A stretch of DNA of 32,093 nt from Oribacterium sp. UBA3737 (lineage in GTDB: Bacteria > Bacillota_A > Clostridia > Lachnospirales > Lachnospiraceae): the NCBI GenBank assembly GCA_002371295.1, contig DFGZ01000311.1, positions 1 to 32,093 on the forward strand, read 5' to 3'. Position 1 is the stretch's first letter. Each line of letters starts with the position of its first letter. The notes under the pieces are model-generated. The model had not been told where the DNA came from. It saw only the letters and a program-made list of their open reading frames with translations, and did no database searches. The translations under genes and the position numbers were made by a program. This document shows positions 1 to 7,757 of this stretch, one piece after another.

Positions 1-1
1 A

Positions 2-1330
2 ACAGAGCAGCAGGCAAGACAGGAAATACTTGAGCTTGTTTCGGAATATGCAAAAAAATATAAGATGCCGGTAAAGCCATACGAGGAGGGTGACCGTATT
101 CCCTATGCCAGCCGTGTATTTGATGATAAAGAGATGGTTAATCTTGTGGACAGTGCCCTTGAGTTCTGGCTCACCGCAGGAAGGTTTACAGACGAATTTG
201 AGAAGAAATTCGGAGAGTACCTTGGAGTAAGATATGTAAGCCTTGTGAATTCCGGTTCAAGTGCAAACCTTCTCGCCTTCAGTACCCTTACAAGCCCTTT
301 TTTAAAGGAGAGACAGATAAAAAGAGGGGATGAGGTCATCACTGTGGCAGCAGGTTTCCCCACAACAGTTAACCCTATCATTCAGTACGGTGCTGTACCT
401 GTATTTGTGGATGTGACATTCCCCACCTGTGATATAGATGTGAGCATGCTGGAAGAGGCATACAGTCCGAAGACAAAGGCTGTTATGATCGCCCATACTC
501 TCGGAAATCCATTTAATTTAAAGGCAGTTAAGGAGTTTTGTGACAGGCATGGGCTCTGGCTCGTAGAGGATAACTGTGATTCACTGGGTACAACCTATGA
601 GATTGACGGAGAAACAAAGCTTACAGGTACCATAGGTGATATAGGAACGTCAAGCTTCTATCCTCCTCATCACATGACCATGGGAGAGGGCGGAGCCTGC
701 TACACCAACAATCCGCTTCTTCACCGAATCATGAGAAGCTTCAGAGACTGGGGCCGTGACTGCTGGTGCGCACCTGGAAAGGACAATACATGCGGCCATC
801 GCTTTGACGGTCAGTACGGAGAGCTTCCAAAGGGATATGACCATAAGTATGTATATTCACATTTCGGTTACAACCTTAAGGCTACAGATATGCAGGCTGC
901 GGTGGGTGTTGCACAGCTTGAGAAGTTCCCATCTTTTGTGGAAAGAAGAAAGCACAATTTTAACTTCCTTAAGGAGCTTCTGATTAAGGGTGGTGCAGAT
1001 GAGAAGCTCATACTTCCCGAAGCAGAGCCCGGTTCAGATCCAAGCTGGTTCGGTTTCCTTATGACCTGTAAGGAAGGTGTGGACAGAGAGCATGTTGTCA
1101 GATATGTGGAGGACCACGGTGTTCAGACCAGAATGCTCTTTGCCGGAAACCTCATCAAGCACCCATGCTTCGATGAGATGCGAAAGACCGGTGAAGGCTA
1201 TAGGGTTGTAGGTGATCTTAAAAATACAGACAGGATCATGAGAGACACTTTCTGGGTGGGACTTTATCCGGGAATGACCGATGAGAAGCTTAGCTACATG
1301 GCTAAAGTTCTGATAGAGGCATTGAAATAA
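2..1330 (+). CDS. rfbH: RfbH-like CDP-4-keto-6-deoxy-D-glucose 3-dehydrase (5' partial)
   Basis: A PLP-dependent DegT/DnrJ/EryC1-fold enzyme that removes the C3 hydroxyl of CDP-4-keto-6-deoxyglucose on the way to 3,6-dideoxyhexoses of surface glycans. The reading frame is open to the left edge. The 21 codons before the ATG at 65 read like the usual RfbH N-terminus (a [14 protein letters not shown] stretch), so the true start lies outside the window and the ATG at 65 is internal. The diagnostic RfbH trait is visible: the PLP lysine is replaced by histidine in [13 protein letters not shown] (codon 668-670). A DCWC motif followed by seven residues and another cysteine (about 759-791), plus the cysteine of DNCDS further upstream, match the [2Fe-2S] ligands of this family. 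The stop codon shares one base with the next ATG, so the two genes are translationally coupled. Identification is confident. Confidence 0.93.
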   Translation, partial: TEQQARQEILELVSEYAKKYKMPVKPYEEGDRIPYASRVFDDKEMVNLVDSALEFWLTAGRFTDEFEKKFGEYLGVRYVSLVNSGSSANLLAFSTLTSPFLKERQIKRGDEVITVAAGFPTTVNPIIQYGAVPVFVDVTFPTCDIDVSMLEEAYSPKTKAVMIAHTLGNPFNLKAVKEFCDRHGLWLVEDNCDSLGTTYEIDGETKLTGTIGDIGTSSFYPPHHMTMGEGGACYTNNPLLHRIMRSFRDWGRDCWCAPGKDNTCGHRFDGQYGELPKGYDHKYVYSHFGYNLKATDMQAAVGVAQLEKFPSFVERRKHNFNFLKELLIKGGADEKLILPEAEPGSDPSWFGFLMTCKEGVDREHVVRYVEDHGVQTRMLFAGNLIKHPCFDEMRKTGEGYRVVGDLKNTDRIMRDTFWVGLYPGMTDEKLSYMAKVLIEALK

Positions 1331-2229
1331 TGAACGATACTTTGGAAAAAACTGAGTGGGATTTTGATCTCGGAAAGATACATCAGGCTAATCTTGAAAT
1401 ACTGAAAGCAATACGGGATATATGTGAGAGACACAATATCACCTATCTTATTGATTCGGGTACACTCCTTGGGGCTGTGCGCCATAAGGGGTTCATTCCC
1501 TGGGATGATGACGTTGATCTCTGCTTCAGACGGGAGGAATTTGAGAAGTTCAAGGCTGTAGCGAACCTTGAGCTTCCCAAGGGGATGGAGCTGGTACTCC
1601 CTTACGAGTACAGAAACGGTGAATCCTTTTACGATTTCGTTCCGAGGGTGGTCTATCTTAATTCGAGGAGACATTCTGAAGACGATGAGGACATGGAGTT
1701 TTACGAAGGTAAGCTGAATCATCTCTGGGTGGATCTTTTTATCATAGACAGGCTTCCTTCCCATAAGACTGAGGCAAGGCTCATGAAGCTTAAGCAGCAG
1801 ATATTTTTCGGAATGGGTATGGCTCACAGGAGAAAGCTGGACTGGTCTAAATATAAGGGATTGCAGAAGCTGGAGGTCATGGTGCTTGTGGGACTCGGAA
1901 AGCTTGTTTCCATGAAGACCATATTCAGGTGGCAGGATCTGAGCGCAAGAAAGTATACCGATCTCTATAATAAACGGGAACTGAAGGCAGAAGGACAGTC
2001 CTTCTTTTCAAATTACCAGCCGGATTTCCAATACTGTACTGTAGAGGATTCCTGGGAGGAGCCCATACATTTTGAGTTCGAAGGAGAGAAGTTCACTGGA
2101 CCGAAGGAGTGGGATAAGGTATTAAAGATGCTTTATGGTGACTATATGAAGCTGCCTCCGGTGGAAAAACGTCAACCATCCCATAGCGGACGTGAGCTTG
2201 AGATATTGGAAAATACGGACTTGGTTTAA
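1330..2229 (+). CDS. LicD family phosphotransferase
   Basis: A 299-residue LicD-type protein. The N-terminal third carries the family signature: LIDSGTLLGAVRHKGFIPWD followed by DDVDLCF, with the acidic cluster thought to bind metal and nucleotide (about residues 40-65). LicD proteins transfer phosphocholine or other phospho-polyol groups from CDP-activated donors to cell-surface glycans. There is no signal peptide or clear membrane segment, so it should act on the cytoplasmic face. It starts one base inside the stop of rfbH and is followed after 41 bases by a glycosyltransferase, which fits one polysaccharide-decoration operon. The substituent transferred cannot be told from sequence. Confidence 0.88.
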   Translation: MNDTLEKTEWDFDLGKIHQANLEILKAIRDICERHNITYLIDSGTLLGAVRHKGFIPWDDDVDLCFRREEFEKFKAVANLELPKGMELVLPYEYRNGESFYDFVPRVVYLNSRRHSEDDEDMEFYEGKLNHLWVDLFIIDRLPSHKTEARLMKLKQQIFFGMGMAHRRKLDWSKYKGLQKLEVMVLVGLGKLVSMKTIFRWQDLSARKYTDLYNKRELKAEGQSFFSNYQPDFQYCTVEDSWEEPIHFEFEGEKFTGPKEWDKVLKMLYGDYMKLPPVEKRQPSHSGRELEILENTDLV

Positions 2230-2270
2230 AGCTGTGATATTTACAGGAGAATAAAAAAACAGGAGATGTC

Positions 2271-3212
2271 ATGAAACTGCTGAGCATCGTCGTTTCAGCC
2301 TACAATGAAGAGGCAGGACTTTTTGAGTTTTACAGAGTAACAAGAGAATATGCAAAGTACCTGAAGGAAAAGAACTGGGATTATGAGTTCATCTTTGTAA
2401 ATGACGGGTCAAAGGACGGTACAGGTGAAATACTTACTGAACTGTCAGAAAAAGATCCCGAGCATGTGAAGTTCATAAGCTTTTCCAGAAATTTCGGTCA
2501 CGAAGCAGCCATGATAGCAGGACTTGATTACGCGGAAGGTGACGGAATGGTATTTATGGATGCGGATCTTCAGCATCCTCCTGAGAATCTTGAAAAGATT
2601 GTGGATGCCTTTGATTCCGGATTTAAGGTTGTCTCCATGGTGCGTACCAGAAATGAAACTGCGGGTATCATAAAAAAGATCACCAGCGGTGGATTTTACT
2701 GGTTCATAAATAAGGTATCTGATGTATACCTTGAGCCGAATGCCTCTGACTTTTTTGCCATAACCCGGTCTGTGCAGGATATTCTGAAAAAGAACTACCG
2801 TGAAAAGGTGAGATTCCTCCGTGGCTACGTGCAGAATGTCGGTTTCAGGAAAACAACCATAGAGTATGAGGCGGCACCGAGAATTGCAGGTAGCAGCCAC
2901 TACTCCATAAAGAAGCTTTTTACCTTTGCCATGAATACCATCATGTGTTTTTCCAATGTTCCCTTAAAGCTTGGCATCTTTGCAGGATTTTTCAGCGGAT
3001 TCCTGGGAATGGTTCTTCTTATATATACACTCTGCACCCATGACGGAGCTCCGTCCGGTTATGCTACCATAGTGGTACTGCTGTGCTTTATGTTTGCTGT
3101 ATTGTTCATAGTAGTAGGTATCATCGGAGAATATATTGCCGTGCTCTTTGAGGAGCTGAAGGACAGGCCGCTGTATATAATCGAAGATATGAAGAATTTT
3201 AAAAAAGAATAG
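2271..3212 (+). CDS. Membrane-anchored family 2 glycosyltransferase (GtrB/DPM1-like)
   Basis: A 313-residue GT-A fold glycosyltransferase. It opens with the typical strand LLSIVVSAYNEE, then FVNDGSKDGT (about 42-51), the FSRNFGHEAA segment (about 71-80) and MDADLQHPPE (about 96-105), which holds the DXD metal/nucleotide-sugar site. Two C-terminal hydrophobic segments (about 232-262 and 270-295) match the two-helix anchor of GtrB and ArnC-type enzymes, which load a hexose onto undecaprenyl phosphate. A good AGGAG ribosome binding site lies 8 bases before the ATG. It is the last gene of the rfbH-licD run and is followed by two terminators. The sugar and lipid acceptor are inferred from the family. 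Confidence 0.9.
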   Translation: MKLLSIVVSAYNEEAGLFEFYRVTREYAKYLKEKNWDYEFIFVNDGSKDGTGEILTELSEKDPEHVKFISFSRNFGHEAAMIAGLDYAEGDGMVFMDADLQHPPENLEKIVDAFDSGFKVVSMVRTRNETAGIIKKITSGGFYWFINKVSDVYLEPNASDFFAITRSVQDILKKNYREKVRFLRGYVQNVGFRKTTIEYEAAPRIAGSSHYSIKKLFTFAMNTIMCFSNVPLKLGIFAGFFSGFLGMVLLIYTLCTHDGAPSGYATIVVLLCFMFAVLFIVVGIIGEYIAVLFEELKDRPLYIIEDMKNFKKE

Positions 3213-3217
3213 CAGCT

Positions 3218-3250
3218 TATGCTGATTTCTGAATCAGGCATAGTTTTTTT
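3218..3250 (+). terminator. Intrinsic terminator after the glycan genes
   Basis: TATGCTGATT pairs with AATCAGGCATA (one bulge) around a four-base loop and is followed by GTTTTTTT. It starts six bases after the glycosyltransferase stop. Confidence 0.8.
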
Positions 3251-3281
3251 AAAGGATGAGGTGTTTATCTCATCCTTTTTG
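3251..3281 (+). terminator. Second tandem intrinsic terminator
   Basis: A perfect 10-bp stem, AAAGGATGAG with CTCATCCTTT, and an eight-base loop, followed by Ts. It directly abuts the preceding terminator. The double stop insulates the strongly expressed mgl operon downstream from glycan transcription. The A-rich left arm makes it potentially bidirectional. Confidence 0.8.
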
Positions 3282-3359
3282 TTACTTTTAATATGTTTAT
3301 TTGAAATAATGAGTGCTTGACTGATAAATATGTATAAAATTTCTATGGTCGGAATGATA

Positions 3360-3373
3360 TGAAAGGATTTTCA
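3360..3373. promoter_or_regulatory. Inverted repeat upstream of mglB (degenerate operator)
   Basis: TGAAAGGATTTTCA is an imperfect palindrome with TGAAA/TTTCA half-sites, resembling a cre or LacI-type operator but lacking the central CG. It lies about 45 bases upstream of the candidate mglB -10 element. It may be an operator; evidence is only the symmetry and the position. Confidence 0.3.
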
Positions 3374-3395
3374 AGATTCAAAGAAGAATAATCTA

Positions 3396-3424
3396 TTCTA
3401 TCCGCAGGATGGTACGGATATAAT
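3396..3424 (+). promoter_or_regulatory. Candidate mglB promoter
   Basis: A perfect TATAAT sits at 3419-3424, 61 bases before the mglB ATG. The -35 region 17 bases upstream (TTCTAT) is weak, which would fit an activator-dependent promoter such as one driven by a YesN-type regulator. The leader that follows carries a perfect ACGGG-AGAG-CCCGT hairpin at 3438-3451, possibly a 5' stabiliser. Confidence 0.4.
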
Positions 3425-3437
3425 TTACCCAAGAAAC

Positions 3438-3451
3438 ACGGGAGAGCCCGT
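3438..3451 (+). other. Short hairpin in the mglB 5' leader
   Basis: ACGGG and CCCGT form a 5-bp stem around AGAG, close to the expected transcript start and 16 bases upstream of the AGGAGG ribosome binding site (3468-3473). It has no T tract, so it is not a terminator. A 5'-end stabilising role is inferred. Confidence 0.35.
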
Positions 3452-3484
3452 AAACAAAAGTAAATCTAGGAGGATTGAATTATT

Positions 3485-4603
3485 ATGAAGAAAGCACTTA
3501 GCATTCTCACAGTTTCAGCAATGGCAGTATCAATGCTTGCAGGTTGCGGATCATCTAACACAGCAGCTACAACAGCAGCAGCTACAGAGGCTGCAGCAAC
3601 AGAGGCTGCAAAGACAGAGACAACAGCAGCTGCAGAGGCAGCAACAGCAGCGGCTGCAGAAGCAGGAACAACAGACCTTGCAGACAAGAAGGTTGGCGTT
3701 TGTATCTATCAGTTCTCAGATAACTTTATGACACTCTTCAGAACAGAGCTTCAGTCATACCTTGAGTCACTTGGCTTCAAGCCTGAGAACATCTCAATCG
3801 TTGACGGTGCTAACGATCAGGCAACTCAGACAAACCAGATCCAGAACTTCATCACATCAGGTGTAGACGTACTTATCATCAATCCTGTTAACTCTTCATC
3901 AGCAGCTACAATCACAGATATGGTTACAGCAGCTAACATTCCTCTCGTATACATCAACAGAGAGCCTGATGAGCAGGAGCAGAAGAGATGGGCAGATGAT
4001 AACATGAACGTAACATACGTTGGATGTGACGCTCGTCAGTCAGGTACAATGCAGGGTGAGATTGTTAAGGATCTTGAGAACAAGGGTGATATCAACGGTG
4101 ATGGTAAGGTTTCTTACATCATGATCGAGGGAGATCCTGAGAACGTAGATGCTCAGTACAGAACAGAGTTCTCTGTAAAGGCTCTTACAGAAGCAGGCAT
4201 CGAGGTTGAGTGTCTTGATGATCAGGTTGGTAACTGGGATCAGGCACAGGCTCAGTCACTTGTTGCTAATGCACTTGCTCAGCACGGTAAGGACATCGAA
4301 GTAGTATTCTGTAACAACGACGCTATGGCACTTGGAGCTCTTCAGGCTATCGAGGCTGCAGGCGAGACAGTTGGAACAGATGTATACCTTCTTGGTGTAG
4401 ATGCTCTTCAGGAGGCTTGCGAGAACGTTAAGTCAGGAAAGCAGACAGGTACAGTATTTAACGATCACATTGCTCAGTCACACAATGCTGCTGATGCTGC
4501 TGTTAAGTATGTAAAGGGCGAGAATAACGATCACAAGATTTCTTGCGACTATGTAAAGGTAACAACAGATAACGTTGATGATATCCTTGCTTCACTTGGC
4601 TGA
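3485..4603 (+). CDS. mglB: Galactose/glucose-binding lipoprotein MglB
   Basis: Extracytoplasmic substrate-binding protein of the Mgl ABC importer, 372 residues. A lipoprotein signal peptide ends in LAGC, with the lipidated cysteine at residue 21. A low-complexity Ala/Thr/Glu linker of about 40 residues follows, probably a flexible tether. The mature domain is a Peripl_BP_4 fold. The loop DINGDGKV near residues 202-209 is the EF-hand-like calcium site characteristic of galactose-binding proteins, and NREPDEQEQKRWADD and CNNDAMALGA match ligand-site regions of MglB. Codon use is strongly biased (GCT/GCA, CTT, AAG), suggesting very high expression. The AGGAGG ribosome binding site is ideal. It is followed by a long hairpin and then mglA and mglC. 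Confidence 0.93.
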   Translation: MKKALSILTVSAMAVSMLAGCGSSNTAATTAAATEAAATEAAKTETTAAAEAATAAAAEAGTTDLADKKVGVCIYQFSDNFMTLFRTELQSYLESLGFKPENISIVDGANDQATQTNQIQNFITSGVDVLIINPVNSSSAATITDMVTAANIPLVYINREPDEQEQKRWADDNMNVTYVGCDARQSGTMQGEIVKDLENKGDINGDGKVSYIMIEGDPENVDAQYRTEFSVKALTEAGIEVECLDDQVGNWDQAQAQSLVANALAQHGKDIEVVFCNNDAMALGALQAIEAAGETVGTDVYLLGVDALQEACENVKSGKQTGTVFNDHIAQSHNAADAAVKYVKGENNDHKISCDYVKVTTDNVDDILASLG

Positions 4604-4644
4604 TAAGCAGAATTGAAGTAACTGAATTAATTAGGAACATTAGA

Positions 4645-4680
4645 CAGGAGTGCGGGTGCGAAAACGCACCTGTGCTCCTG
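4645..4680 (+). terminator. mglB-mglA intergenic stem-loop (partial terminator / mRNA stabiliser)
   Basis: A 16-bp stem from CAGGAGTGCGGGTGCG to CGCACCTGTGCTCCTG, with two G-U pairs and an AAAA loop, lies between mglB and mglA. Only CTTTATG follows, so termination should be leaky. Such structures after binding-protein genes are known to leave more binding-protein mRNA than transporter mRNA. Confidence 0.7.
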
Positions 4681-4714
4681 CTTTATGAAAAAGTAGAGTT
4701 AACTGGAGGACAAA

Positions 4715-6223
4715 ATGGCGGAATATAAACTGGAACTTAGAGGAGTATCTAAGTCATTCCCAGGTGTTAAAGCGCTGGATAAAGTCAATCTTGCTGTTCG
4801 TCCAGGTACAGTTCTCGCACTCATGGGAGAAAACGGTGCCGGAAAGTCAACACTTATGAAGTGCCTTTTTGGTATCTATCACATGGATGAAGGAGAAATA
4901 TATCTGGATGGTGAGAAAGTTGAAATCGCTAACCCTGATGAAGCAGCAAAGAAGGGAGTAGCGATGGTACACCAGGAGCTTCAGCCTATCCCGGCAAGAA
5001 GTATCGGTGAAAATATGTATCTGGGTCGTTTCCCGGTTAAAAAATACGGACCGATACAGATGATAGACCATGCTACCATGTTTGCTGAAACAGAGAGGTG
5101 GTTAAAGGAGCTGGGACTTGAGTACAATCCGAAAGCACTTCTCGGTACCCTGTCTATAGGACAGATGCAGCTGGTAGAAATCGCCAAAGCGGTTTCGCGT
5201 GAGGCAAAGGTAATCATTTTTGATGAGCCTACATCTTCACTTTCAGATAATGAAGTAGATTTCCTTTTTAAGGTAATGAATCAGCTTCGTGATCGTGGGG
5301 TTTCCATGATCTATATTTCTCACAAGATGGATGAGATCAAGAGAATAGCTGATGATATTCAGGTAATGCGTGACGGTACTTATGTGGGAACATGGCCGGC
5401 AGCAGAGCTTACAACAGATCAGATCATCGCCAAGATGGTAGGACGTGAGCTCACTCAGATCTATCCTGAGCATAATCATGAGATCGGTGAAGTAATACTT
5501 GAAGCAGAAAATGTAAGTTCAATTCATGAAAAGTCCTTCCAGAACTGTTCCTTTAATATCCGCAAAGGAGAGATCCTTGGATTTGGAGGACTTGTCGGAG
5601 CACAGAGAACAGAGCTTATGGAAGGTATCTTCGGAATAAGACATCTTTCCCAGGGAACCATAAAGATACATGGTAAGGAAGTTAAGATACAGAAACCAAA
5701 GGATGCTATGGATGCCGGTATCGGTATGATAACAGAGGATCGTAGAGGAAACGGTATCTTCGGATGTCTTTCAATCAAGGATAATGTAGGTATCTCCATC
5801 TACAACAAGCACCTGAAGGGTGGATTTGTACTCGATCATCCGACTATAAATAAGATCGTTGATGATAGCATCAAACAGCTTTCTATCAAAACACCAAGCA
5901 TGAACCAGCACATCGAAAATCTTTCCGGTGGTAATCAGCAGAAGGTAATAGTTTCCAGATGGCTGGCAAATGATCCTGACATCCTTATCATGGATGAACC
6001 TACAAGAGGTATCGATGTAGGAGCGAAGCACGAGATATATGAGATTATGGAAGATCTTGCAAAACAAGGTAAGGCCATCATAATGATTTCTTCTGAAATG
6101 CCAGAGCTTCTCGGTATGGCGGATCGAGTTTATGTAATGTGTAATGGTAAGATCACTGGTCAGATAGATCAGCAGGAGGACATGACTCAGGAGAAGGTCA
6201 TGACTTTTGCAACCAAGTTCTGA
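4715..6223 (+). CDS. mglA: Galactose/methyl galactoside import ATP-binding protein MglA
   Basis: Cytoplasmic double ATPase of a CUT2 sugar importer; 502 residues is the normal length. The first nucleotide-binding domain has Walker A GENGAGKST (38-46), signature LSIGQMQ and Walker B IIFDEPTSS. The second has a degenerate P-loop (GLVGAQRTE), signature LSGGNQQKV (about 403) and Walker B LIMDEPTRGID. The combination of one canonical and one degenerate site is typical of MglA/RbsA/XylG. The start is supported by TGGAGGA 7 bases upstream of the ATG. It works with MglB and MglC; a read-through hairpin separates it from mglB. Confidence 0.94.
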   Translation: MAEYKLELRGVSKSFPGVKALDKVNLAVRPGTVLALMGENGAGKSTLMKCLFGIYHMDEGEIYLDGEKVEIANPDEAAKKGVAMVHQELQPIPARSIGENMYLGRFPVKKYGPIQMIDHATMFAETERWLKELGLEYNPKALLGTLSIGQMQLVEIAKAVSREAKVIIFDEPTSSLSDNEVDFLFKVMNQLRDRGVSMIYISHKMDEIKRIADDIQVMRDGTYVGTWPAAELTTDQIIAKMVGRELTQIYPEHNHEIGEVILEAENVSSIHEKSFQNCSFNIRKGEILGFGGLVGAQRTELMEGIFGIRHLSQGTIKIHGKEVKIQKPKDAMDAGIGMITEDRRGNGIFGCLSIKDNVGISIYNKHLKGGFVLDHPTINKIVDDSIKQLSIKTPSMNQHIENLSGGNQQKVIVSRWLANDPDILIMDEPTRGIDVGAKHEIYEIMEDLAKQGKAIIMISSEMPELLGMADRVYVMCNGKITGQIDQQEDMTQEKVMTFATKF

Positions 6224-6253
6224 TTTAGTATTTGAGATTAAGGGGAAAGTAAA

Positions 6254-7258
6254 ATGCAGAAGACACAAAAACAGAAAATCACGGATTTTCTTATCAATAA
6301 CGGTGTTATCATCGTAATGTTCATACTCGTTATTTATACGGGATTAACTACCAAGAATTTCTTGACACCAAACAATTTCCTGAACCTTCTTGCTAACATG
6401 TCATACAGACTTGTTATAGCTCTCGGTATTTCAGGTGCGGTTATCACCGGCGGTTGTGATCTTTCCGGTGGACGTATGGTAGGTTTTGGCGCATGTATAG
6501 CAGGTACTCTTCTTCAGAAGCAGGAGTATGGCGGACGTTTCTTCCAGGAAGGCTTCTTTGCAAGCATAACACCGCTTAATCCCTTCCTTGTACTTATCAT
6601 AGCGATGCTTATCTGCGGATGCTTTGGTGCAATCACTGGCTGGTTTATAGCATTCCTTCATGTTCCACCATTTATTTCAACACTTGCAATGATGGAGATT
6701 ATTTATGGTCTTGGCCTTATTTATACAGGTGCAACACCTCTTGGAGGATATGTAACTGAGTACACAGGTTTCTCAACAGGCAGATTCTTAGGTCTCAGCT
6801 GGCTTATCTGGATGGCTATAGCTATGGCTGGAATCACCTGGTTCATCTACAACATGACTCGTCATGGCAAGTATATGTATGCTATCGGTGGTAACCCACA
6901 GGCAGCAGAGGTTGCCGGTGTACCTGTTAAGCTTACAATGGTACTCATCTATGCAAAGGCATCAGCATTCTTTGCAATGGCAGGTTTCATGCTCGGAGCA
7001 AAGGCAGGTGGTGCATCTATCAATACCGGTCTTTCATATGAGATGGAAGGTATCGCAGCCTGCGCCCTCGGTGGTGTATCTGTAACAGGTGGACGTGGTA
7101 AGGTTTCATCAGCAATCATCGGTGTAGCCGTACTTGAGCTTCTGAAGGTTGCTCTTCAGTTCCTCGGAGTAGATGCGAACTCTCAGTACATCGCCATCGG
7201 TATCGTAATTTTCGTTGCTATCTCACTGGATATCAGAAAGTATGTTCAGAAGAAGTAA
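6254..7258 (+). CDS. mglC: Galactoside ABC transporter permease MglC
   Basis: Integral membrane permease of the Mgl importer, 334 residues with about 8-10 hydrophobic segments (BPD_transp_2 family). Recognisable family stretches are GCDLSGGRMVG near the N-terminus, YAIGGNPQAAEVAGVPV in the cytoplasmic coupling region, and ALGGVSVTGGRGKVSSAIIG near the C-terminus. It starts 30 bases after mglA behind AGGGGAAAG and ends the transporter operon: a terminator follows 30 bases after its stop. Confidence 0.93.
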   Translation: MQKTQKQKITDFLINNGVIIVMFILVIYTGLTTKNFLTPNNFLNLLANMSYRLVIALGISGAVITGGCDLSGGRMVGFGACIAGTLLQKQEYGGRFFQEGFFASITPLNPFLVLIIAMLICGCFGAITGWFIAFLHVPPFISTLAMMEIIYGLGLIYTGATPLGGYVTEYTGFSTGRFLGLSWLIWMAIAMAGITWFIYNMTRHGKYMYAIGGNPQAAEVAGVPVKLTMVLIYAKASAFFAMAGFMLGAKAGGASINTGLSYEMEGIAACALGGVSVTGGRGKVSSAIIGVAVLELLKVALQFLGVDANSQYIAIGIVIFVAISLDIRKYVQKK

Positions 7259-7287
7259 TTGAGGGATGTAAATCCATGGATTATAAT
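7259..7287 (+). promoter_or_regulatory. Promoter overlapping the mglC terminator region
   Basis: TTGAGG (7259-7264), a 17-base spacer and a perfect TATAAT (7282-7287). The predicted transcript start, near 7294, falls inside the left arm of the terminator hairpin at 7289-7314. RNA starting here would lack part of that arm and so could escape the terminator that stops mgl transcripts. The promoter would drive the following membrane protein/yesN/yesM operon. Confidence 0.6.
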
Positions 7288-7288
7288 G

Positions 7289-7319
7289 AGGTCTGTGACT
7301 TTTGCCACAGACCTTTTTT
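7289..7319 (+). terminator. Terminator of mglBAC
   Basis: A 9-bp stem, AGGTCTGTG with CACAGACCT, followed by TTTTTT, located 30 bases after mglC. Confidence 0.85.
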
Positions 7320-7340
7320 GTTTTAGAGAGGTATTTTTAT

Positions 7341-7700
7341 ATGGTTATACTTACAGAAAACCGGATTGAATTAACGCAGTTCTTATCAGCCCATGCCATG
7401 CAGTTATTTATGGGGGCAATATTTATATACTATGCTGTGAAGCTTCTGGTTTTTAAGGATGTGGATGCAGTAAGACCGAAGGAATGGGGAAAGCTTAAGG
7501 AAGAGAATGTGGAGCCCTATGCGAAAGAGATGGGCATACTGATACTCTGCTTTGCTGCCTGTGTTTTTGTTATGGAAGTAGTTTCACAGTATGACGGACT
7601 TATGGGGATGCTGTTCCTTCTTTTATCTATAGCTGTTGTGTTCTTCAGATTTAAAAAGATAGAGGAAAAGTACGGGAACAAAAATCGTACCGGTATGTGA
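7341..7700 (+). CDS. Small three-helix membrane protein of unknown function
   Basis: A 119-residue protein from the ATG at 7341. The frame is open back to a TTG at 7302 inside the terminator hairpin, but AGAGAGG at 7325-7331 places the start at the ATG. Three hydrophobic segments are visible: LFMGAIFIYYAVKLLVF, MGILILCFAACVFVMEVV and GLMGMLFLLLSIAVVFF, with basic residues (RFKKIEEK) at the end. I do not recognise a named family. It lies 22 bases after the mgl terminator and 57 bases before yesN, so it probably heads the two-component operon. An accessory role in sugar sensing or transport is inferred only from position. Confidence 0.7.
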   Translation: MVILTENRIELTQFLSAHAMQLFMGAIFIYYAVKLLVFKDVDAVRPKEWGKLKEENVEPYAKEMGILILCFAACVFVMEVVSQYDGLMGMLFLLLSIAVVFFRFKKIEEKYGNKNRTGM

Positions 7701-7711
7701 TCAGGATATAC

Positions 7712-7741
7712 AGATATATAAAAATGTATTAGATATATAAA
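7712..7741. repeat. AT-rich direct repeat before yesN
   Basis: AGATATATAAA occurs twice (7712-7722 and 7731-7741), 19 bases apart, in the 57-base gap before yesN. It could be a pair of regulator half-sites or chance AT-rich sequence; an internal yesN promoter cannot be excluded. Confidence 0.3.
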
Positions 7742-7757
7742 GAGACAGAAAGATAAA

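Noticed and set aside
65..67. ATG at 65 as the rfbH start
   Set aside because: The frame upstream is open to the edge and encodes the conserved RfbH N-terminus, so the gene is cut by the window.
1294..1827. 177-codon minus-strand frame opposite licD
   Set aside because: Shadow of a gene with clear LicD motifs.
3466..3687. Ala/Val-rich minus-strand frame opposite the mglB linker
   Set aside because: Produced by the low-complexity GCA/ACA tract; a composition artefact.
5771..6268. 165-codon minus-strand frame opposite mglA
   Set aside because: Shadow of the second MglA nucleotide-binding domain, without ribosome binding site.
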